Positions 1-12,202 are shown, counted from the first letter of the stretch. The stretch: DNA of 64,000 nt from Amoebophrya sp. A120 (GCA_905178155.1 CAJINV010000010.1:2534466-2598465), one strand, 5' to 3'. Made by a program: numbers and translations. Notes: generated by a model not told the origin, from the sequence alone.

Positions 1-1171
1 CAATTTTGTGATGCGCAACATCCAAAGTGATTGCAGCTGTGATGCTGGGCATAATGCATTGACATTGTGCTGCGTCAAGCCATTGCACATTTTTGTAGGC
101 CGATGTTGAAAAATAAAGAAGAACAAGTTATTTTATTCCAGCATTACAACGATACTGGTCGCAATTCCGATTATTTTTCCCCTCGGTCGTTCTCTGGCTC
201 ATTTGATGTAAACGTGTGGCAGAGCAACAGCAAGAAGCACCTTTTCGTGTTCTCACAACTACATCTCTGATAATTCAGTGCGAGCAGTCGATTATTCGGG
301 CGCTGCGACCCGCAAAAAATCATCGAGGAACGACGTCGGTATCATTGGTTTTTTCCTGCGTGCTGATATGCACACACAGTATGAATATTTTCTTTGACAT
401 CTACTTCTGTCATCAAAAGAATGATCGACCTTATCCACATCCTCCGCCCTGCTTGTGCAGCTGGCTTCCGCGGCCGCCCATAGAGAGTTTCATTGTTGTC
501 GGTCAAAGAACAAGTAGTACAGAAGTTGTCGTCGAAAATCGATGGATCATTTGAGATGATCATGTTGATGACGTCGTCTCTTGCGAAGATTTATTTCGGT
601 CTCACCTGCTAAAACTTCTCTCGGATCATCGAAGATCTTCACAGGTGATAGATGTTGCGTCAATTATTATCCTGTGTGGCCCTTTTCAGGAACTACCCAC
701 CTGTAGTCGATGCTCGTGCAGCTATTTGTAAACTATATATCCCCCACGAAATTATAATGAACTCGAACTCGAAGCGGGACTACAGTTTCTCATGCCAGTT
801 TGTGGCTCTGGTTCTGGAAAAATAAGAATCTGTGATGGAGGTTTTGTTTCAGTACTTACTACGGTAGTAATTTTTACCCCCGATCATTATGGACACCACT
901 TTCAGAACATCAAAGACGTGAACAATCGTTGACCCCGGTAAAAATTCGGAAGTGCTCGGTCCTGCTCTTTCTGACATTCCCTTTATTCCTTACTCTTATC
1001 GACACTAACTTACTACCGCACTTGCTTAGCACCGAGAGAATGTTAGTCGCGGTGTAGAAGATGCGGATCCTAGTGGTATTCTCCCAATGTTGGTAGATTA
1101 ATTGCGGAAGTTGTGGGAAATCGAAATCCAAATCTTTAGCAACAGTACAACTAGAACCATATCCCCCACCT
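1..1171. other. Upstream region without a supported gene
   Basis: I find no supportable gene here. Bases 1-110 contain the words TTGTGATGC and GCACATTTTTGTA, as found inside introners, so this may be the right part of an introner cut by the window edge. The remainder is AT-leaning DNA with short overlapping ORFs on both strands and no recognisable domain. Confidence 0.5.
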
Positions 1172-4100
1172 ATGGATCCTACTAAGCGTGGCTACAAAAA
1201 CGCGCTGGACGCGTCCTACACTGGCGGTACGTCCCAGCTATCGTGGGGAAATTTGAAACTGTCGCAGTCTCACCTTGTGATGCGGAGCGTGGTCCTTGAG
1301 ACAGTTTTTTGTCATGCTTGTTCTCGACAGGTATAAGAATGAAATGGACACTTTAAAATAAGTACTAAGTACCTGTTTTATTCATCTCTTGCATCTGACG
1401 CTGAAGGAAATGAATAATAAAATCTGTAATGCTGAACCTGCATAAGGTTTGAGACTGAGGCAGTTTTTTCGTACGATGTCCGCCCCTGTTCGATTTCAAA
1501 GCGTATTCCAACAAGACGGCACATATCAACTGCAAAAGTATCGTACTCGTATAAATGCATTACAAATTTCCGCAGCATGAGAAATAAAATTTGTAATGCG
1601 GATTTGCGTTCAGAAAAAAATTTGTAATGCATGATTGCAATACGAGCACGATAGTACTTTAGCACAGGATACCACACCCAGTCGGGTACAGGTCGTCGTC
1701 GCAAAGCGGGACCACAAGAAATTCGAACAAAACTTCGCCCGAGTTGTATCCTGATTAAAAACTACGTCCCCACGACCCCAGAGTCAAGTTGTCAAATCTG
1801 CTACACAAATCAGCCAGCTTTGGTTGTTTCGCATGACAAGTTTGGGTTCGTAGTGTAGTAGTCCTTTTTAGCTGGTGGAGCCGCATGACAAATTGGCTAC
1901 CTGATCCTGATTCCAGCATGACAAGAAAATACCAGATAGCACCACAGTAGAAAATGGCTGTCATTGGGCTCTGCATGAGAAACATTTTCAGCATGCAGAT
2001 TTGCATTACAACTATGGGGAGGTGGGGACGTTTTTGCATAGGATAAGTTGCAGCAGGGGCAGAATTTGATTCCCGGCGAGCAGCAACGCATGGATCATGC
2101 CGGTGCATTTTTTGGGGACGGCAGCGTGCAGCAAGGGCCAGCATCAGCAAGTGTCGTTCCGCCGCCACCGCCACTACCGAAAAATTTGGGCAGTCCGAAG
2201 AACGCATCTTCAAACCGTCGCCCAGCGCCCATCAGGACGGAGGACTCCGGAACAACAAACGTTGCAGCGACAAGTGGTAACTACAATAATGACTTTTCTT
2301 CACCAAAGAATGTCAAAAATGTGGACGGGCTAGTACATGGTGGAAATCAAATATGCAAGAAAAAAACTGTGTAAAAATGCAGAACATGCGACAGAGTATA
2401 CACCTGTCATGCCAGACAGCCATGAAGTCCGCTTTTCATGTGTGTTTTCCCTTAGAGGCCACGCATGACCACAGGTTTTTTCTGTTATGTAGATCAAATT
2501 TGTGATGCTGGCAGCCAAAGAAAGCTAGACTGACACAGTTTTTTTCTTGGATATCAAAACCAAAAGCACCAGACGACGCCGTCGAGTGGCAATAAAATCC
2601 GCGAAGCCAGTAGCATGCGGGAGTACGCTATCCTGAGTAAAAACGTCCCCACCCCAGAGTTGTCATGCAAAAACACTTGCTCAAAATGTTTCTCATGCGG
2701 GGCCCTATGACAGGTATTTTCTAGTCGTGTTTTGGAATTTGTAATGCTCCAATCAGCATGGTAGGCTAGATTTGTGATGCTTCTGAACGAGGTAAACAGG
2801 ATTACAGTACGAGGCCGAACTTGTTATGCGCAACGCCCTAAGCTTGTAGATTTGTCTAGCAGATTGACTATGGGGTGGGGACGTTTTTCCTCAGAATATA
2901 CGCAGCACCTTTGTCACCGGAGTTTCGGAAACCGAAAACAAGCGGTACAACTTATCCTGAGCAAGAACGTCCCCACCCCAGAGTTGTCATGCAGATTTGC
3001 AATGACAGGAACATTTGTAATGCGCATCTACATCAGAGGCATTTCCAATCGTGTTTTGGCATTTGTAATCCTGTAAACAGGATGAGGAGATGAGTTTGTC
3101 ATGCGACTGTCCTTCCTAACCTGCACTACACTACAAAGACGAACTTGTCATGCATGGCTTCCAAAACTCCTCGATTTGTGTTGCAGAGTTCACAACTTGA
3201 CTATGTGGTGGGGACGTTTTTACTCAGGATACAAGTACGCCCAAATCTACAAGCAACGCCGCTAACATGCTGAATGCGAGGCTCGAGTCCACAACCAGCT
3301 ACAGTCGGCAGGGCAGCAGCAGCGAATTCCGGCAGGTGCGCATGCGCACGCCCAGTCACGGGTATCCAAGAAAAAAACTGCGTAAGTGTAAATTAGTGTT
3401 GCAGAAAATGCAAAACTGTTACACTTGTCATGCTGGACATGCATCAGAGGCAATTTTCGTGCGTGTTTTCACGTACTAGCTACGCATGACAGGAGGTTTT
3501 CTGTGTCATGCAGAGGAAACTTGTGATGCTATTCCTCCAAGAAACTTACACTTACACAGTTTTTTTCCTGGATAACGGGGAAGTGGTGGTTAATAGAAGT
3601 GCTTCTGGTGGAGGAGGTGCAGCGGCCACGACACAGGAGCTGCATCTTCAAACGGAATTTATTTCATCGCAAGGAACTAGTACGACGCCAGCGAATTATA
3701 ATTTTTGGCCCAGCTGGGTCTGGCAGTACGCCGCGAACAGCTTTCAGGACGGACGAACTAGTATGGAATGCAAATATCTGGTCATCAAGAACATCTTCCG
3801 GCGGGTGGTCTGCAACCAGGGAGCCGACATTTGTCATGCTGTTTTTGCATTTGCAGGAAGGGGTGGAATTTATCACGCAGAGAGTATCCGGATCATTCGT
3901 CAATAAGCTTTTTCATCGATCGATCCTTAGACCCCCGTCTGAGATGAAGTAGTGCTCATGGATCTTCGGGACGAGACAAGATGAAACGCACATCCTTTAT
4001 TTCTCACTATACAACAAGACGGATTTTTCATTTTATCATCCACTCCATATCAACTCATTCTCAACAGCATCACAAGTTTGCGCAGTGGTCTTTCATCGCA

Positions 4101-7100
4101 GAGGACCACCACCCAACCATTTTTGCAAAAATGCATAGGGGCAAGCAACACAACTTCTAAGGGCCCGTCACATTTCAAATATCTCGACGGCGTCCCAGCG
4201 GGAACTACAAGTGCTGGTGCCCAGCAGCAAAGAGGATTTGCGGGTGGAAGTAGGAGACCCTATAAAGATTACATCGACGACGAGCTGTCTTCTAGAGGAT
4301 TCTACTCTCGTTTCCTCCACGAGAAGTGCGGCCTGACGCCGAAACTGCTCCTCGCAGTGCTTGCGGGCTTGGCCCTCGGCGCGGTGCTGGTGATTGTCAC
4401 GTTTTTGCTGTTCGCCGGAGATGGAATATCAAACAAAAAAAGTTCCTCACGATCGTCACTCATGCGCATTTTTGTAATGCAAAACTTTCTGTCATGCTAA
4501 AAAATGCATCACAGCCAAACTTTACAGGGGATTTGCCTAGTGCTTCTGCAATACAAGGAAGAGTTGTTATTCTAAAAAAGTTTGTAATGCAAAACCTGCA
4601 TTAGTTAGTGACTGTGAAAAACTTTTTTCCCTCCATATGGAAAAACGAGCAGTGAGGAGGGCAATCCTTCAAATATCCTGAGTAAAAATGTCCCCACACC
4701 AGAGTTGTCATGCAAATGCGCAATGAGAGGAAAATTTTTAATGCGCGTCTCCATGAGAGGCATCGCATTTCCAATCGTGTTTTTGACTTTGTAATGCTGT
4801 AGGCACGATGGGAAGCTGGGTTTCTCATCCGGCTTCCCTTGCTGACCAGCACTACACTGCAGATGGAAGCTTGTCATGCGCAGCTCTCAAAACTTGGAGG
4901 TTTGTGTTGCAGATTTACCAACTTGACGTATGGGGTGGGGACGTTTTTACACAGGATATCAGAGACCGGGACGAGGAACCCCGGCTCGCAGCAGGAACCT
5001 GCTATGTCCCTGTCCGAAGTGCAACGATCCATAACAAATGCTCTAGTGATATCAAATGCAAAAGTGTCTGGGTCTGGAAGGTTGCAACTTGTAATGCTAC
5101 TTCTGGATCGTGCAAAAATCTGTGTTGCATGAATGCCAAAAGCTGTCCACTTTTGACCCAGTTGAGAGGAAGTTTCTCATGCAGGAAAGGCATGATACGG
5201 ATCTCACAGAATCTGTCATGCTAGGTCCTGCATTCCAGACGACGTGGATCATGGAAAATCTGCATGACAAACCTAGCAATGTTCCAGACCCAGACATTTT
5301 TGCTTTTGATAAGTGAACGGCGTGCCCCATTTCAACGCCGGCGACCCCTGTACTACGGTGACGATCTACCAGAGCGAGCAGGAAACCCTACTCACGAAGC
5401 AAATCCCCACCAACGTGCGAATAAGGTTGACGGAAACTATGCAATGCAGAAGCATCGTACTAGTATAAATTGCATTACAAATTATAGCCCAGCACTACAA
5501 ATTAAATTTGTAATGCTGATTTACCTTATGAAAGAGATGCAATTACTACGAGTACGATACTTTTGCACGGGATAGAAACCAACCTGCAGCAAATGATGCA
5601 GTCGTTTGATACGACAAGGAGTTCGAGTACTGAGTGTATCAATACGCATTGCAAATATGTCTCGTTCCTCTGGAAGATTAAAACTTGTCATGCTAAATCT
5701 GAATGATGCAAATATCTGTGGTGCGTGAGTACCAAAATCCGTCCGCCTTTGACCAAATTGAGAGGGAGTTTCTCATTCAGGAAAGGCATGATAGAGACCG
5801 GAAGAAATCTGTCATGCTGGGTCTCGCATTCCAGACCTAATGGCTCATGCAAAACGTGCATGACAAGTCTCAGAATCTTTCCGACCCGGACATATTTGCA
5901 ATTCATAATCAACGCGGCGTGGCAAATCAGATACGCGTTCGACGATGTGCTGGCGATGCAAGACCTAGCTGCGCAGGTGGAGGACAACAACGCACAATTA
6001 GCCGGAAGTAGTTCGTCATCTGGAGCAGGTACTTCTTCGGCACCCGCTTCCTCAGCCGTGAAAGAAACAAAATCCGTATCGCAAGGAAGAATTCCCCCCT
6101 GGCCCGTATTGACGAGGTAGGTTTTCGAAAATTTGTGTTGCTGATTTGTGACGACCACAAATCGCGTCTGTCTTGCAAGACGCCATTTATTCCACCGGCT
6201 CCGCCGCATTATTCTTGCAGGCGGTTTGTCATGCTGTTGGGCCTGCAGCGCGGACGTTTTTCATGCTAAGCGCCTAGGTCACAGCCTCGCTGCTCAGGCT
6301 TGGTATGGGTCTGCAGTCCGCTCCATCAAGACGAATCTGACTTGTGTACGCAAATCCAGCTACTTCGGAGACTTTGTTTTGATAGATATCTATGGGGAGG
6401 GGGATTTTTCCTTTTGATAATCCGTGGCCGAAATTCAGACGGAAATTACCCGCGAGTTGACGGGTATTTCGGCAGAACCGTATTACAGTGAAAAGTGCCC
6501 CCCACCCCCAAAGTGGCAAAAATTTGTGATGCGAAGTTTCCAAATGAAAATTTTTTGTCATGCATGAAAGGAATATGAATCTTTCTGATGCAGATTCTCG
6601 TGGTGTTTCGCATCGCTCGCATGACAAGCACCGCTCTTGCTGGGATCTTTTGCAATACAAATTTTTGCTATTCACCATCGGAAATCTGTGATGCTGATAC
6701 ACGCAAGAGGGCGAATGTTTCATTTGGAAAGGTTTGCAATGCAAATGCTTTCAAGTTCGGGGGTGGGGGCATTTTTCATTGTGATAAACCGGACGCCAAG
6801 CAAAAAACGCAGCTCGCGTTGAACCTGCACCGGAAATTTCTGAGTAGCTACCAATTGCCCCTTATGCATTGCAAATATGTCTGGGTCTGGGAGAGTGCAA
6901 CTTGTGATGCTCATTTGGATGCTGAAAAAATCTGTATTGCATGAGCAGCAAGAGGAGTCAAATTTGGCTACGCGGAGGGGGCGTTTGTCATGCGGGATGC
7001 GCGTCGATAAACGGTAAAAAGTCTGTAGTGCTAGGGCATACATCACAGACATCATGGATCATGGAAAATGTGCATGACAAAGTTGTCCTCTACCAGATGC

Positions 7101-8949
7101 AGACACATTTGCATTTGATACCCCTCGACATCGAGATTATCGTGAAAAATGCGGAGCTGAAGTTGAACAGCTACTACCGAGTTTTGCCGATCGACTCCCA
7201 GAATTCAGAAACGGCGTTGGTCGATAACTTCGGAACCGAAGTGTTGCAGATGCTTTTGGAGCAGGAGTTTGAAAGAATTCTAGCTTTACCTTCCAGCTCC
7301 GGAGGGAGTGGCGGGGGCGTTTCGGGGACGCAGGTCGTGCCAACAGCTGCAGCAACAACGACAGCGTCAGCCTCCTCTTCGAATGGTGGCAGCGCAGGGA
7401 CCTCAACTTCGCAAGCAGCAGCTGCTGGTCCAGCAACAGCTATCCCATGTAAAAACGTCCCCACCCCATAGTTGTCATGCAAATCTGCATGGTAAAAATG
7501 TTTCTCATGCGGAGCCCTATGAGAAGCGTTTTCTCTTCGTGTTTTGACATTTGTGATGCTTGAATCAGCATGCTAGGCTAGATCTGTGATGCTGCTGGGG
7601 CTATTATAAATAGGATTATACTACGAGGCCAAACTTGTCATGCGCAGCAACCAAAGCTGGTGGATTTGTCTAGCAGAATTCCCATCTTGGCAGCTCTGAT
7701 GTGGGGACGTTTTTACATAGGATAACAGTACCGTCCGCCACGAATCCCGCGTCTGACCGGGGAAAAGTGGTGTTGCCTTACCAACTGCAAATATGTCTGG
7801 GTCTGGAAGAGTGTAAACTTGTCATGCTGTCTTTGGATTCCAAAAAAATCTGTATTGCGTAAGGAGCAAGAGGAGTCCAGTTTATGCTACGCGGCGGGGG
7901 TATTCCTCATGCGGTATAGGCATCAGGACGCCCTCGCAAAATCTGGGATGCTAGGTTATGCATTACAGGCATCATCGGCCATGCAAAATGTGCATGACAA
8001 GTGTTCATCCAACCTTTCAGACCCAGACATTTTTGCATTTGATATGCCTCCCACTCCAACCACGACCACGAGCGCGCCGACTCAGTTCGCCACGAATTAT
8101 CAAAATGAAAAATCCCCCCTCCCCATATCGAAAGGGAAGTCTGTGATGCTGTATTTGCGTACACAAATCAGCTTTGTCGTGCAGTAGAGCACTACAGGCA
8201 GATGCAAAGCCTGGAACGGGGTGGCTTGAGGTAGTCACTTAGCATGGCAGATGTCTGCCCCATTGGCGCGGCAGCATTACAAATCGCCTGCGAAATGCGG
8301 CGGAAGCTCTGGCTTTGCCCTCTTGCAAGACAGACTCGATCTGTGGCCACAAATCAGCATCACAAATTTTGAAACGCGCACCGTTTCGATATGGGGAGGG
8401 GGGATTTTTCCTCACAATACGAATTCCAATCTGTTCACCCCCGTCAGCCTCACCTCCGGCGCGTTGCAAATTGTGACCGACCGCGTGATGGGGGGCATTT
8501 CTACGGCGTCGTATGATACGGGAAGGAAAATCTTCCAGGGCAATGTTCTAGCCGCGAACAACGGCGGTTTTGCATCGGTTCGGATGTACAAAGCAATGAA
8601 TTTTGACAAAGCCGCGGGCTACAAGGGGTTGTACGTGAAAGCGCGGCGGGCGGACGACATTACGAACGACGGCACAAATCGGGAAATCACCCTGGAAATG
8701 ATCGCCGACGTGAGCGGTGTGGGGCAGTACGTGATGGAGTTTAAACCGAATTTTTCGGACACTTCCGCGACTTTCCTCTTTCCCTTTGACGGCTCCTGGG
8801 CGCAGGAGGCTTTCAGCTGGCGGCGGAGTGGGAAGCGGGCGGTCTTGTTTGACCCGACAAAAATCGGGATGCTGGGGTTTATGGCGATCAAGCCGAAGAT
8901 TCTCGGGGAGTTCGCCGTGTACATAGAGGAGCTGGGTGGTTATTTCTGA
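1172..8949 (+). CDS. Membrane protein with C-terminal CIA30 domain, 20 exons split by 19 introners
   Basis: The spliced model is 905 codons in frame. Exons: 1172-1238, 1484-1523, 1677-1746, 2051-2351, 2559-2628, 2904-2952, 3237-3362, 3580-3761, 4143-4426, 4643-4673, 4964-5049, 5317-5437, 5580-5642, 5913-6076, 6425-6480, 6792-6862, 7126-7440, 7730-7778, 8050-8097, 8425-8949. The first 360 residues are Ser/Gln/Pro-rich. One strong membrane segment (LLLAVLAGLALGAVLVIVTF) lies near residues 369-392. A helical middle part precedes the last exon (residues about 732-905), which reads as a CIA30 domain: DRVMGGIS near its start, NNGGFASVRM, and IEELGGYF at the end. CIA30 family members include NDUFAF1, a mitochondrial complex I assembly factor, and other proteins. 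Complex I work is inference only, because there is no clear N-terminal targeting peptide. The weakest junction is 3762-4142: a two-gene reading (1172-3906 and about 4143-8949) is possible, but the second part then lacks an ATG. Confidence 0.75.
1239..1483. mobile_element. Introner family K (intron 1 of CIA30 gene)
   Basis: The only K copy in the window. The arms read ACTGTCGCAGTCTCA on the left and TGAGACTGAGGCAGT on the right. The flanking 5-mers are CCAGC and TCCGC, so the direct repeat is imperfect. Excision joins CAG-C to CC-CTG in frame. Confidence 0.65.
1524..1676. mobile_element. Introner family D (intron 2)
   Basis: The arms carry AAAAGTATCGTACT and its degenerate complement. Flanking repeat is GCACA/CCACA. 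D is the shortest family, 142-192 nt here. Confidence 0.85.
1747..2050. mobile_element. Introner family C (intron 3)
   Basis: The GTCCCCAC-type left arm and GTGGGGACGTTTTT right arm are plain. Flanked by a perfect AGTTG repeat. Confidence 0.9.
2352..2558. mobile_element. Introner family E (intron 4)
   Basis: The arms AAAAAAACTGTGTAA and ACACAGTTTTTTTCTT match inversely. Flanked by a perfect TCAAA repeat. Confidence 0.9.
2629..2903. mobile_element. Introner family C (intron 5)
   Basis: C arms, perfect TACGC flanking repeat. It is separated from the next C copy by a 49-nt exon. Confidence 0.9.
2953..3236. mobile_element. Introner family C (intron 6)
   Basis: C arms with flanking repeat CAACT/CAAGT, one mismatch. 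It is the second C copy within 610 bp. Confidence 0.88.
3363..3579. mobile_element. Introner family E (intron 7)
   Basis: E arms with a perfect ACGGG repeat. Confidence 0.9.
3762..4142. mobile_element. Degenerate introner, probably family A (intron 8)
   Basis: The left end resembles family A (GAATGCAAATATCTGG) and the right end keeps CATTTTTGCA and GCATA. Inside are TTGTCATGC and GCATCACAAG, the usual introner words. The flanking 5-mers ACTAG/GGGGC do not match. It is accepted because excision keeps the frame and because the downstream exon has no ATG of its own. Confidence 0.5.
4427..4642. mobile_element. Introner family J (intron 9)
   Basis: J arms (AAAAAAAGTTCCTCACGA at the left, GTGAAAAACTTTTTTCC at the right) with a perfect TGGAA repeat. 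It sits just after the membrane segment codons. Confidence 0.88.
4674..4963. mobile_element. Introner family C (intron 10)
   Basis: C arms, flanking repeat TCAAA/TCAGA. Only a 31-nt exon separates it from the J copy. Confidence 0.88.
5050..5316 (+). mobile_element. Introner family A2 (intron 11)
   Basis: Family A arms and a perfect AGTGA repeat. The interior belongs to subtype A2, also seen at 45593. Confidence 0.92.
5438..5579. mobile_element. Introner family D (intron 12)
   Basis: D arms, perfect GAAAC repeat. At 142 nt it is the shortest complete introner in the window. Confidence 0.9.
5643..5912 (+). mobile_element. Introner family A2 (intron 13)
   Basis: Diverged A arms (GTCTCGTTCCTCTGGAAG on the left), perfect ATCAA repeat, A2 interior. 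Confidence 0.88.
6077..6424. mobile_element. Introner family B (intron 14)
   Basis: The B left arm is diverged and the right arm GGGGAGGGGGATTTTTCC is intact. Perfect ATCCG repeat. Confidence 0.9.
6481..6791. mobile_element. Introner family I (intron 15)
   Basis: The arms AAAAGTGCCCCCCACCCCC and GGGGGTGGGGGCATTTTTC match inversely. Perfect AACCG repeat. Only one other copy lies in the window (39226). Confidence 0.9.
6863..7125 (+). mobile_element. Introner family A1 (intron 16)
   Basis: A arms, perfect CCCCT repeat, A1 interior in forward orientation. Confidence 0.92.
7441..7729. mobile_element. Introner family C (intron 17)
   Basis: C arms with flanking repeat ACAGC/ACAGT. Confidence 0.9.
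7779..8049 (+). mobile_element. Introner family A1 (intron 18)
   Basis: A arms, perfect TGCCT repeat, forward A1 interior. Confidence 0.92.
8098..8424. mobile_element. Introner family B (intron 19)
   Basis: B arms, perfect CGAAT repeat. It lies immediately upstream of the exon that encodes the CIA30 domain. Confidence 0.92.
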
Positions 8950-10027
8950 TGCCAAATTTTTATTTTTATGAGAAGCATAATGCCCGATCTCAGCCTCAGG
9001 TTCCTCGTTTTTGTAAACAGGAGTGACAGGAGCGACAGAACAGGAGTAAGTTGCAGACATAGAAGAAGAAGATGTGCAGCAGGAGTGTGGGTTTGCAATC
9101 TTCTCGACGAGGAGAAGCATGATAGATAAGGCGGCCGGACTATACAGTGTCGGTGTCGCCGAAGCAAGAGAACAAAAAGTCTACACAAGTACTCACCGCA
9201 CATCAGCCACAGCGCGATCATGAAGCTGATTTTATTTCTGTTGTTCATCCCACCTCTCGTTTGACTGACCTGCGAAAGATAAGAAACGCAGCGAGCTCCT
9301 TCGAAGCGGGGGCACCGAAGCGGCACCAGCTGCCAGTATTCGGTACATATACCTCCCTGTTCGACACAAGCTAGGTGCAAGAACTTGTTCTGTTGCACTC
9401 AGACGAAAAAGAGCACATCATGCACAGTCCCCGTACGTCGAAGAACTTGATAAAAACGAAGGTTGTGAGTGAAAATAAGTCACTGATTATAAAAGCAGAA
9501 AAGTACAGCTGAAGAATTCGACATTTCATGAACGCAGCTGAAGTACGTAAAACTGAACGACAGCATTTGCATGTTTTTTTCGTATTAATTGTTGTTGTCG
9601 GGTGCTCACAGTAGTTGTAGTGCAACCACCTCCGCTGGAAGGGTAAGTAAGTACCTGCTCCGATAGTTTCATACGTCAGTCCGATTTTTAAAGATATAAG
9701 CCCATTTCATGCTCTCACAGGCATTTCTGCACGGCCCCACGTTCGTTCGCTACTTTCCCTTCGTCCCCTTGATATTTACCCCCGTGTCGGAGGAAAGTGC
9801 CACCACCTTCGCAAGCTTGACCTGTACTTGTTTAGTAGGCAGATAGGTTTTCATTTACCAGAATCGTCTTCATCAACATCTCCTCCTCGCTTTCAATGCT
9901 ACCCAAGACTCAGCAGCAAATAGACTTTTTTTTTGTGCCAAGCGGTTCGTTGAGGTTGAGAACGACGACGGTGATGTAGAAGAAGAAGAAGAAGAAGTCA
10001 CTTCCATAGCTTTATTAGATCCCAAAA
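8950..10027. other. Intergenic region
   Basis: Holds the 3' flank of the CIA30 gene and the 5' flank of the next gene. I see no supportable gene. A short AGA/GAA microsatellite lies at about 9979-9997, close to the next start codon. Confidence 0.6.
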
Positions 10028-12202
10028 ATGTTCGCCGCCACCTACCAGCAGTTGGAGCAACAGAACAAGAACGCCGGCGGAATAAATAATACTAGCCTAA
10101 ATCTGCACGGCATCGTAAGGAAAAATCCCCCCTCCCCACACAGAAAAGGCATACTTTCGGAAATTTGTGATGCTTGCTTGTGCTCACAAATCGTGTCTGT
10201 CTTGCAAGAAGGCAAACCCAGAAGCCCCCTCCCGCATTATGCCTGCGGTTTGTGATGCTGAAGGCGTACCGCATGGACTTTTTTCATGCCGAGCGCCTTG
10301 GCCAAAACCTCTCCCACTCAGGCTTGCTATGGGCCTGCAGTCCTCTCCAGCAAGACAGATTTGATTTGACTACTCAAGTCCAGCGTCACAAGTGTCCATT
10401 TGGATATGGGGAGGGGGGATTTTTCCTTTTGATACACGGCGTGAACAAGTCCGAGCGGTTACTGTTGCCCAATGTCGTGGAAGAAGGTCTCCGGTCCAAC
10501 GGGTTCACCTCTGCTTTCTCCGCTCCGGTGCACGAGGATGCGCACGACGAGTACAAAAGGGCGCCTGCGCACCACAACACGGTCATCCACGGGACGGAGA
10601 GGGCGCGGCATGTGGTTGACGACCCTGTGAACAAGATGCAGAAGAACACGTGCAGCGTGCGGCCAGCCGAAGCGGGCCACGGGGTCGTGCAACAGCTTGG
10701 GCCCCCCACTTCGCACCAGAAACAGTGCAGCAACACCGTCGAAGCCGACAGCTACACCATCCATTTAGATCCTTTAGGAGTGACCAACGACGGGCCTTCT
10801 ACTTCGAGGGATAATAATACCAGCTCGAATTATTTTTACAGCAGCCGGTGGAATTATTCATACGGCAGCGGCGGGACCACGGGTAGCACGTCCATCGCCT
10901 CGCTGCTGCAGCAAGCTTTTGACACGGTCCAACTTCTGTTACCAACGTACGCCACGCAGGAAAACCTTAAATGGGTCGCGAGGATAGTGTTCTTGGTCGT
11001 CTTGATTCTCTACTTGCTCCCCATGACGTTTGGCTTGGTCGGATTACTCTTCTCCGGCTTTTCGCTCTCGGCGGTGCAGTATGCATTGCAAAAATGTCTG
11101 GGTCTGGAAGAATGCAACTTGTAATGCTAGCCTTACATTCCTGGGAAATCTGTATTGCATAACCGACAAAAGCCGCAGCCATTTTTGTCATGCAAAAACG
11201 TAGTTTCTCATGCGGATTGCCTATGAGATAGCGCTCCGGAAAGTTGTCGTGCTGGGCTGCATTCGGAAGTGTTTCCATCATGCACATTTTAGCATCACAA
11301 GTTTCCAGACCCAGACATTTTTGCATTTCATATGCGGAATCCGTACACGGAGGAGTACAACAAAAAAATCGTCGCCACCGAGCAACAGGCGATGGACCCC
11401 AACGAGATTGCGGGGCCAGAGCAAGTATGAATTGCAAAAGTATCGTACTCGTATAAATGCATGACAAATTCCCTCAGCATGAGAAATCGAATTTGTAATG
11501 CGGATTTGCCTTGAGAAAAAAATTTGTAATGCTAACGCATGATTGCAATTCAATGGAATTACAATTACTACGAGTGCGATACTTTTGCACGGAATAGCAA
11601 GACAAATCTGCGACATCAATTTCCGAAAACAACAACAACCCAGAAGGACTCTCCGACCGCACAACTTCCCCGGTGAATGACACGACGCTGTGGTATTGGG
11701 ACAGTCGGCTGCTGTTCCTCTACGTAATTCCCATTTCCTTTGGCGTCTACGCGTATTTCCGCAACAAAGACAACCAGAACGGGGACGTGGTTACGGCTTG
11801 CAAATTAATATGTCTGGGTCAGGAAGATAATCGCAAGTTTGTCATGCTCGGCTAGCATGATGACATTCATGCGCATAATTTTTTACACAAAAGCAGCTCG
11901 AATTTCAATTTCGTGTCATTCTAGAAGGCAGTTTCTTGTCATGCAGAATAAGTATTACACAATACCTAGCAACTGAGATGAAGCTTGTCATGCTGAGCTG
12001 GCGCTTGTGGTGTGCTCATGGTTCGCCACGCAGCATCACAAGCTTCCAGACTCCGACATTTTTGCAAAGCATAACAATGCAGCAACAATTGCTCGGCGAT
12101 GACGGGAGGAGACGGAACAGTCACACGAGCGCCGGGGCGGCAGGAGGGAGCAACGGCTTCGGAGATGCGGATGAACACGCGGAGTATGAGCCGCTTCCGT
12201 AA
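10028..12202 (+). CDS. Unknown membrane protein, 374 aa, 5 exons
   Basis: Exons are 10028-10110, 10440-11079, 11338-11425, 11602-11791 and 12079-12202. They total 375 codons in frame and start at MFAATYQQLEQQ. The N-terminal half is hydrophilic, rich in His, Asn and Ser, with no recognised domain. A long hydrophobic stretch (IVFLVVLILYLLPMTFGLVG) lies near residues 210-240, probably two close membrane helices. Another (RLLFLYVIPISFGVYAYF) lies in exon 4, near residues 303-320. The tail is charged and ends in EYEPLP. All four introns are introners, with no GT-AG intron. I do not recognise the family. An integral endomembrane protein with cytosolic ends is the most that can be inferred. Confidence 0.7.
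10111..10439. mobile_element. Introner family B (intron 1 of 374-aa membrane protein)
   Basis: B arms, perfect CACGG repeat. The left end has drifted to CATCG. Confidence 0.92.
11080..11337. mobile_element. Introner family A (intron 2)
   Basis: A arms, flanking repeat TGCAG/TGCGG. It falls right after the hydrophobic stretch. Confidence 0.9.
11426..11601. mobile_element. Introner family D (intron 3)
   Basis: D arms, perfect GCAAG repeat. Confidence 0.92.
11792..12078. mobile_element. Introner family A, eroded flanks (intron 4)
   Basis: The arms are recognisable (ATGTCTGGGTCAGGAAG on the left), but the flanking 5-mers GTGGT/ACAAT no longer match. Excision still keeps the frame, suggesting an old insertion. 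Confidence 0.75.

Noticed and set aside
3508-3906. Stop codon at 3904-3906 as the end of a first gene
   Set aside because: Possible, but the downstream exon then has no start codon. The eroded introner at 3762-4142 gives a single in-frame gene. Kept as the stated alternative.
4078-4500. Start of a separate gene at 4078
   Set aside because: The codon there is TTG, and no ATG precedes the membrane segment in that frame.
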